Of a stretch of DNA of 64,000 nt, positions 61,392 through 64,000 are shown piece after piece; the stretch's first letter is position 1; each line of letters begins with the position of its first letter. The translations under genes were made by a program, and so were the position numbers. A model generated the notes under the pieces. The model was not told where the DNA came from and searched no databases. It saw only the letters and a list, made by a program, of their open reading frames with translations. This DNA is from CALAGB01 sp963713965 (lineage in GTDB: Bacteria; Chloroflexota; Chloroflexia; Thermomicrobiales; Thermomicrobiaceae). The stretch is taken from assembly GCA_963713965.1 (NCBI GenBank), contig OY970217.1, forward strand, positions 3,100,001-3,164,000, in the 5' to 3' direction.

Positions 61392-64000
61392 CTACCCGAT
61401 CAGCGGCATCGAGGTCTCCGCGATGAGGCGGTTGAAACGCGCAAGGTCGTTGTCTACCAACGCCTGAAGCGCCTCGATCTGCGTGTCGGCCCGTTGGGCA
61501 AGGACCTCGAAGACCTCGTACTCTTGCTTGGTCGGCGCTCCATCAGCGCTGGCAACGTTACTTGCCAGGGCAGTAAGCTGATTGTTTAGCTTCAGTGGGA
61601 AATGGAGCGGGTCTTTCGAGACTTTCAGGCGGCTCTCAATGAGCTCCGCCTCGATGTCGTTGAGCGACTTCTTGAGCTCCTGCGCCGCTTCATGTACCGG
61701 CACTGCGTCGTCCCGATCGGCGGTCCGCTTCTCCCATGCTTCGACCTGGCTGCGTACTTCGCGGATCTGGTTTACGCCCTCGTGGGCCGCCGAGAGCTTC
61801 TCCTGGATCTTGAGCAGAAGTTTGAATTGCTCGTCGAAATCCGACTGAGTCGCCTTGACGCGTGGATCCTTGACGATCTCAAACGATTGACTCAGCGACC
61901 GGTCGCCAATCTTCATCGTCACGCTGTACGTCCCGGGAGGCGCGATCGGCCCGGAGATGCCACCGCTGCGGAAGACTGCCCCTTCCACGTTGACAGCGTC
62001 CGGATAGCGCATATCCCACACAAAACGATTCATGCCAGCGTTAGCCCCGGCCCTCTTCTTGTCGGACTTGCCATTCTCGCTGGGCTTGCTGCTGAAGGAG
62101 CGAATCTCGTTGCCTTTGGCGTCGCTGAAGCTGAGCGTCACTTCCTGGTCGTTCGATTCCGGCAGGAAGTAGTGGACGATCACACCATCGGGCGGGTTTT
62201 CTCCGGCATCCAAGAGCTTTTGGACTTTGTCACCGTTCGTTCCGTTCACCATCTTGAAGGTGACGAGCGATGCGGCGACTCCCTGATACTGATTCCCTTT
62301 ACCCGCTCCGCCACCGAACCCTCGGATCGTGCCGTAGCGCACAGTCGGCCGTGGTGGAAAGATGGTGGCTTGCTTGTCGCTGGCGGCCGCCAGTCGGATC
62401 GGAGTCAGATCGTCAAGCACCCAGAACGAGCGACCATGCGTCGCCAGAATCAAGTCAGAATCCTTGATGACCAGGTCGTGGATCGGCACAACCGGCAAGT
62501 TGCCCTGGAACCGTTGCCAGTTGGACCCGTCGTCGAAGGAGACGTAGAGTCCGGTCTCTGTTCCGGCGTAAAGGAGCCCCTTGCGCTGCGGGTCCTCGCG
62601 GATGACGCGCGTGAAGTCGTCCGCCGGGATACCATTGACGATCTTGGTCCAGGTCTTCCCAAAGTCGTTGGTCTTGTACAGGTAGGGTGCGAAGTCGTCC
62701 GATTTGTAGCGCGTGGCGGCGACGTACGCCGTGCCGGCATCGTGAGGCGACGCGTCGATGATTGAGATCAACGCCCACTCCGGCAGATCGGGCGGTGTCA
62801 CGTTCTGCCACGATTCGCCGCCGTCCTGGGAAAGGTGAACGAGCCCGTCGTCGGATCCGGCCCAAAGCACGCCCTGCTTCACGGGAGACTCCGTAAACGC
62901 GAAGATGGTGCAATAGTACTCGGCCCCGGTGTTGTCGCGAGTCACAACGCCGCCGGATGGCTCCATCTTGGTAGCGTCATTGCGCGTGAGGTCAGGGCTG
63001 ACGTTTTCCCAACTCTGACCTTCGTCGCGTGAGCGATGCACGACGTTGGACGTGATGTAGAGCGTATCCGGGTCGTGCGGCGAGAGCATGATCGGGTAGG
63101 TCCACTGGAAGCGGTATTTTACGTCCTTGGCACCGTGACCGGTCATGGCTTCTGGCCAGACATTGATGCCGCGACGCTGCCCGGTGCGCTGGTCGAGACG
63201 GGTGATCACCCCGCCGTAACTCCCGGCGAAAATGATGTTGGGATCGCGCGGGTCGACTGCTATGTAGCCGCTCTCACCGCCGCCGACTTCCGTCCAATCA
63301 GCTTGTGTGATGGCGGCGTAGTTGGAGCGACTTGGAACGCTGATGGTGGTGTTGTCCTGCTGCGCTCCGTAGATGCGGTAGGGAGTCTGCGTGTCAGTCG
63401 TGACGTGATAGAACTCCACCGTTGGCTGGTTCAGGATATTCGACCAGGTTTCGCCTCCATTGAGTGAGACGCTCCCGCCACCGTCATGGCCGATGATGAT
63501 GCGTCGTGGATTGCGCGGATCGATCCAGAGGTCGTGGTTGTCCGCATGAGGTGTCGGCATTTGATCGAAGGTCTTGCCGCCGTCCGTCGACTTCCAGGTG
63601 TAAAAGCTCAGCACCCAGAGCGTATCGCCATCGGTTGGGTCGGCGAAGATGTGATTGAAGTACCAAGGACGCTGACGTAGCTCGCGATCTTCGCTCATCC
63701 GCTCCCAGGTGTCGCCGCGATCGGTCGACTTGAAGACGGCGCCATCCTCGGCCTCGATCAAGTGCATAAACGGTCCCGCCGCGGGCAGGAGACGCCGAAA
63801 TGCCGATCTTTCCAAGCAGTCCCTGCGGAAGACCCTGGTTGCGCGTGATCTCCTGCCAGGTATCGCCGCCGTCGAGTGTGCGCCAGATGCCGCACTCCTC
63901 GCCGCCACTCTCGAGCGAATAGGGCGTGCGCATCGTCTGCCAAAAGGCCGCGTAGATCACGCGAGGGTTGTGCGGATCGATAGTGAGGTCGATCGCGCCA
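61392..64000 (-). CDS. Large sortilin/BNR-repeat (VPS10-like) glycosyl-hydrolase-type protein, frameshifted, cut by window edge
   Basis: A ~1000-residue-class exported or surface protein built of BNR/Asp-box repeats (STDRGDTWE, STDGGKTFD, SQDGGESWQ, TNDFGKTWT) forming two propellers. A C-terminal ~250-residue beta and helical tail follows. The 5' part is in another frame: 64000 to ~63770 reads DPHNPRVIYAAFWQT and GLLGKIGISASP. The family pattern runs VYALIEAEDGA across the join, but the sequence has CTTG where CTN is needed (~63770-63774). So one extra base separates the parts; the rest (838 codons in one frame) is intact. Sequencing error or true lesion cannot be told. Confidence 0.78.

Overview
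The window is about 60% G+C chromosomal DNA from a bacterium, most likely a Chloroflexota member of the Thermomicrobia/Sphaerobacter kind. That placement is inference. It rests on the short LeuC/LeuD types, an F420-type luciferase-like oxidoreductase, a MoaD-MoaE fusion, tandem secreted FGYP-motif modules, a leucine T-box and the mix of housekeeping genes. I see no rRNA, no CRISPR array, no transposase and no prophage.

Layout. 1-9.7 kb: relA/spoT (cut by the window edge), moeA with a one-base frameshift, an M20 peptidase, two related PRC-barrel-type proteins (one with CBS domains), a MoaD-MoaE fusion, a toroid-fold protein, tRNA-Arg, a SpoU/TrmH-type methyltransferase and a PIG-L deacetylase. 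9.7-16.2 kb: the leucine operon leuA-leuC-leuD-leuB. It is followed by a DUF692 (MNIO) enzyme and an IscA-type Fe-S carrier with its own promoter. The leuA leader carries a leucine T-box and then a second element that looks like a leader-peptide attenuator. 16.4-22.3 kb: a secretion/surface region with a SipW-like signal peptidase fused to a DUF5305-like domain, two small exported proteins, a poorly coding stretch and a secreted FGYP-module protein. 22.3-31.5 kb: tRNA-Leu, a HIT protein, a D-aminopeptidase, ppdK, pcrA/uvrD, tRNA-Met, a receiver-only response regulator and a GerMN-FGYP secreted protein.

31.8-42 kb: an apparent catabolic island with two SelA-like PLP enzymes, a deacetylase-type amidohydrolase, a creatininase-family enzyme, an RraA-type protein, a Crp/Fnr regulator and a GSA-type aminotransferase. 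42-47.5 kb: a stand-alone serine-recombinase-like domain without its serine, then tilS-hpt-ftsH. 47.6-51.5 kb: tRNA-Ala, an LLM oxidoreductase, a redoxin-DsbD-alpha fusion and an endonuclease III. The redoxin has an in-frame UGA exactly at the first Cys of its WCxxC motif, followed by a hairpin that fits the bacterial SECIS rules, so I read it as a selenoprotein. 51.5-57.4 kb: accessory surface genes, namely a TadE/G-type protein, an IPT plus PQQ-propeller protein and a DUF4157 protein with a C-terminal HNH-like toxin-type domain. 57.6-64 kb: tRNA-Gly, thrC, mutM, a HIT protein, a membrane protein and a large sortilin/BNR-repeat protein (frameshifted, cut by the window edge).

The strongest points for follow-up are the UGA/Sec redoxin (49039-50028) and the stacked T-box plus leader-peptide attenuation upstream of leuA (9773-10246). 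The orphan DUF4157-nuclease protein (55442-57442) comes next.
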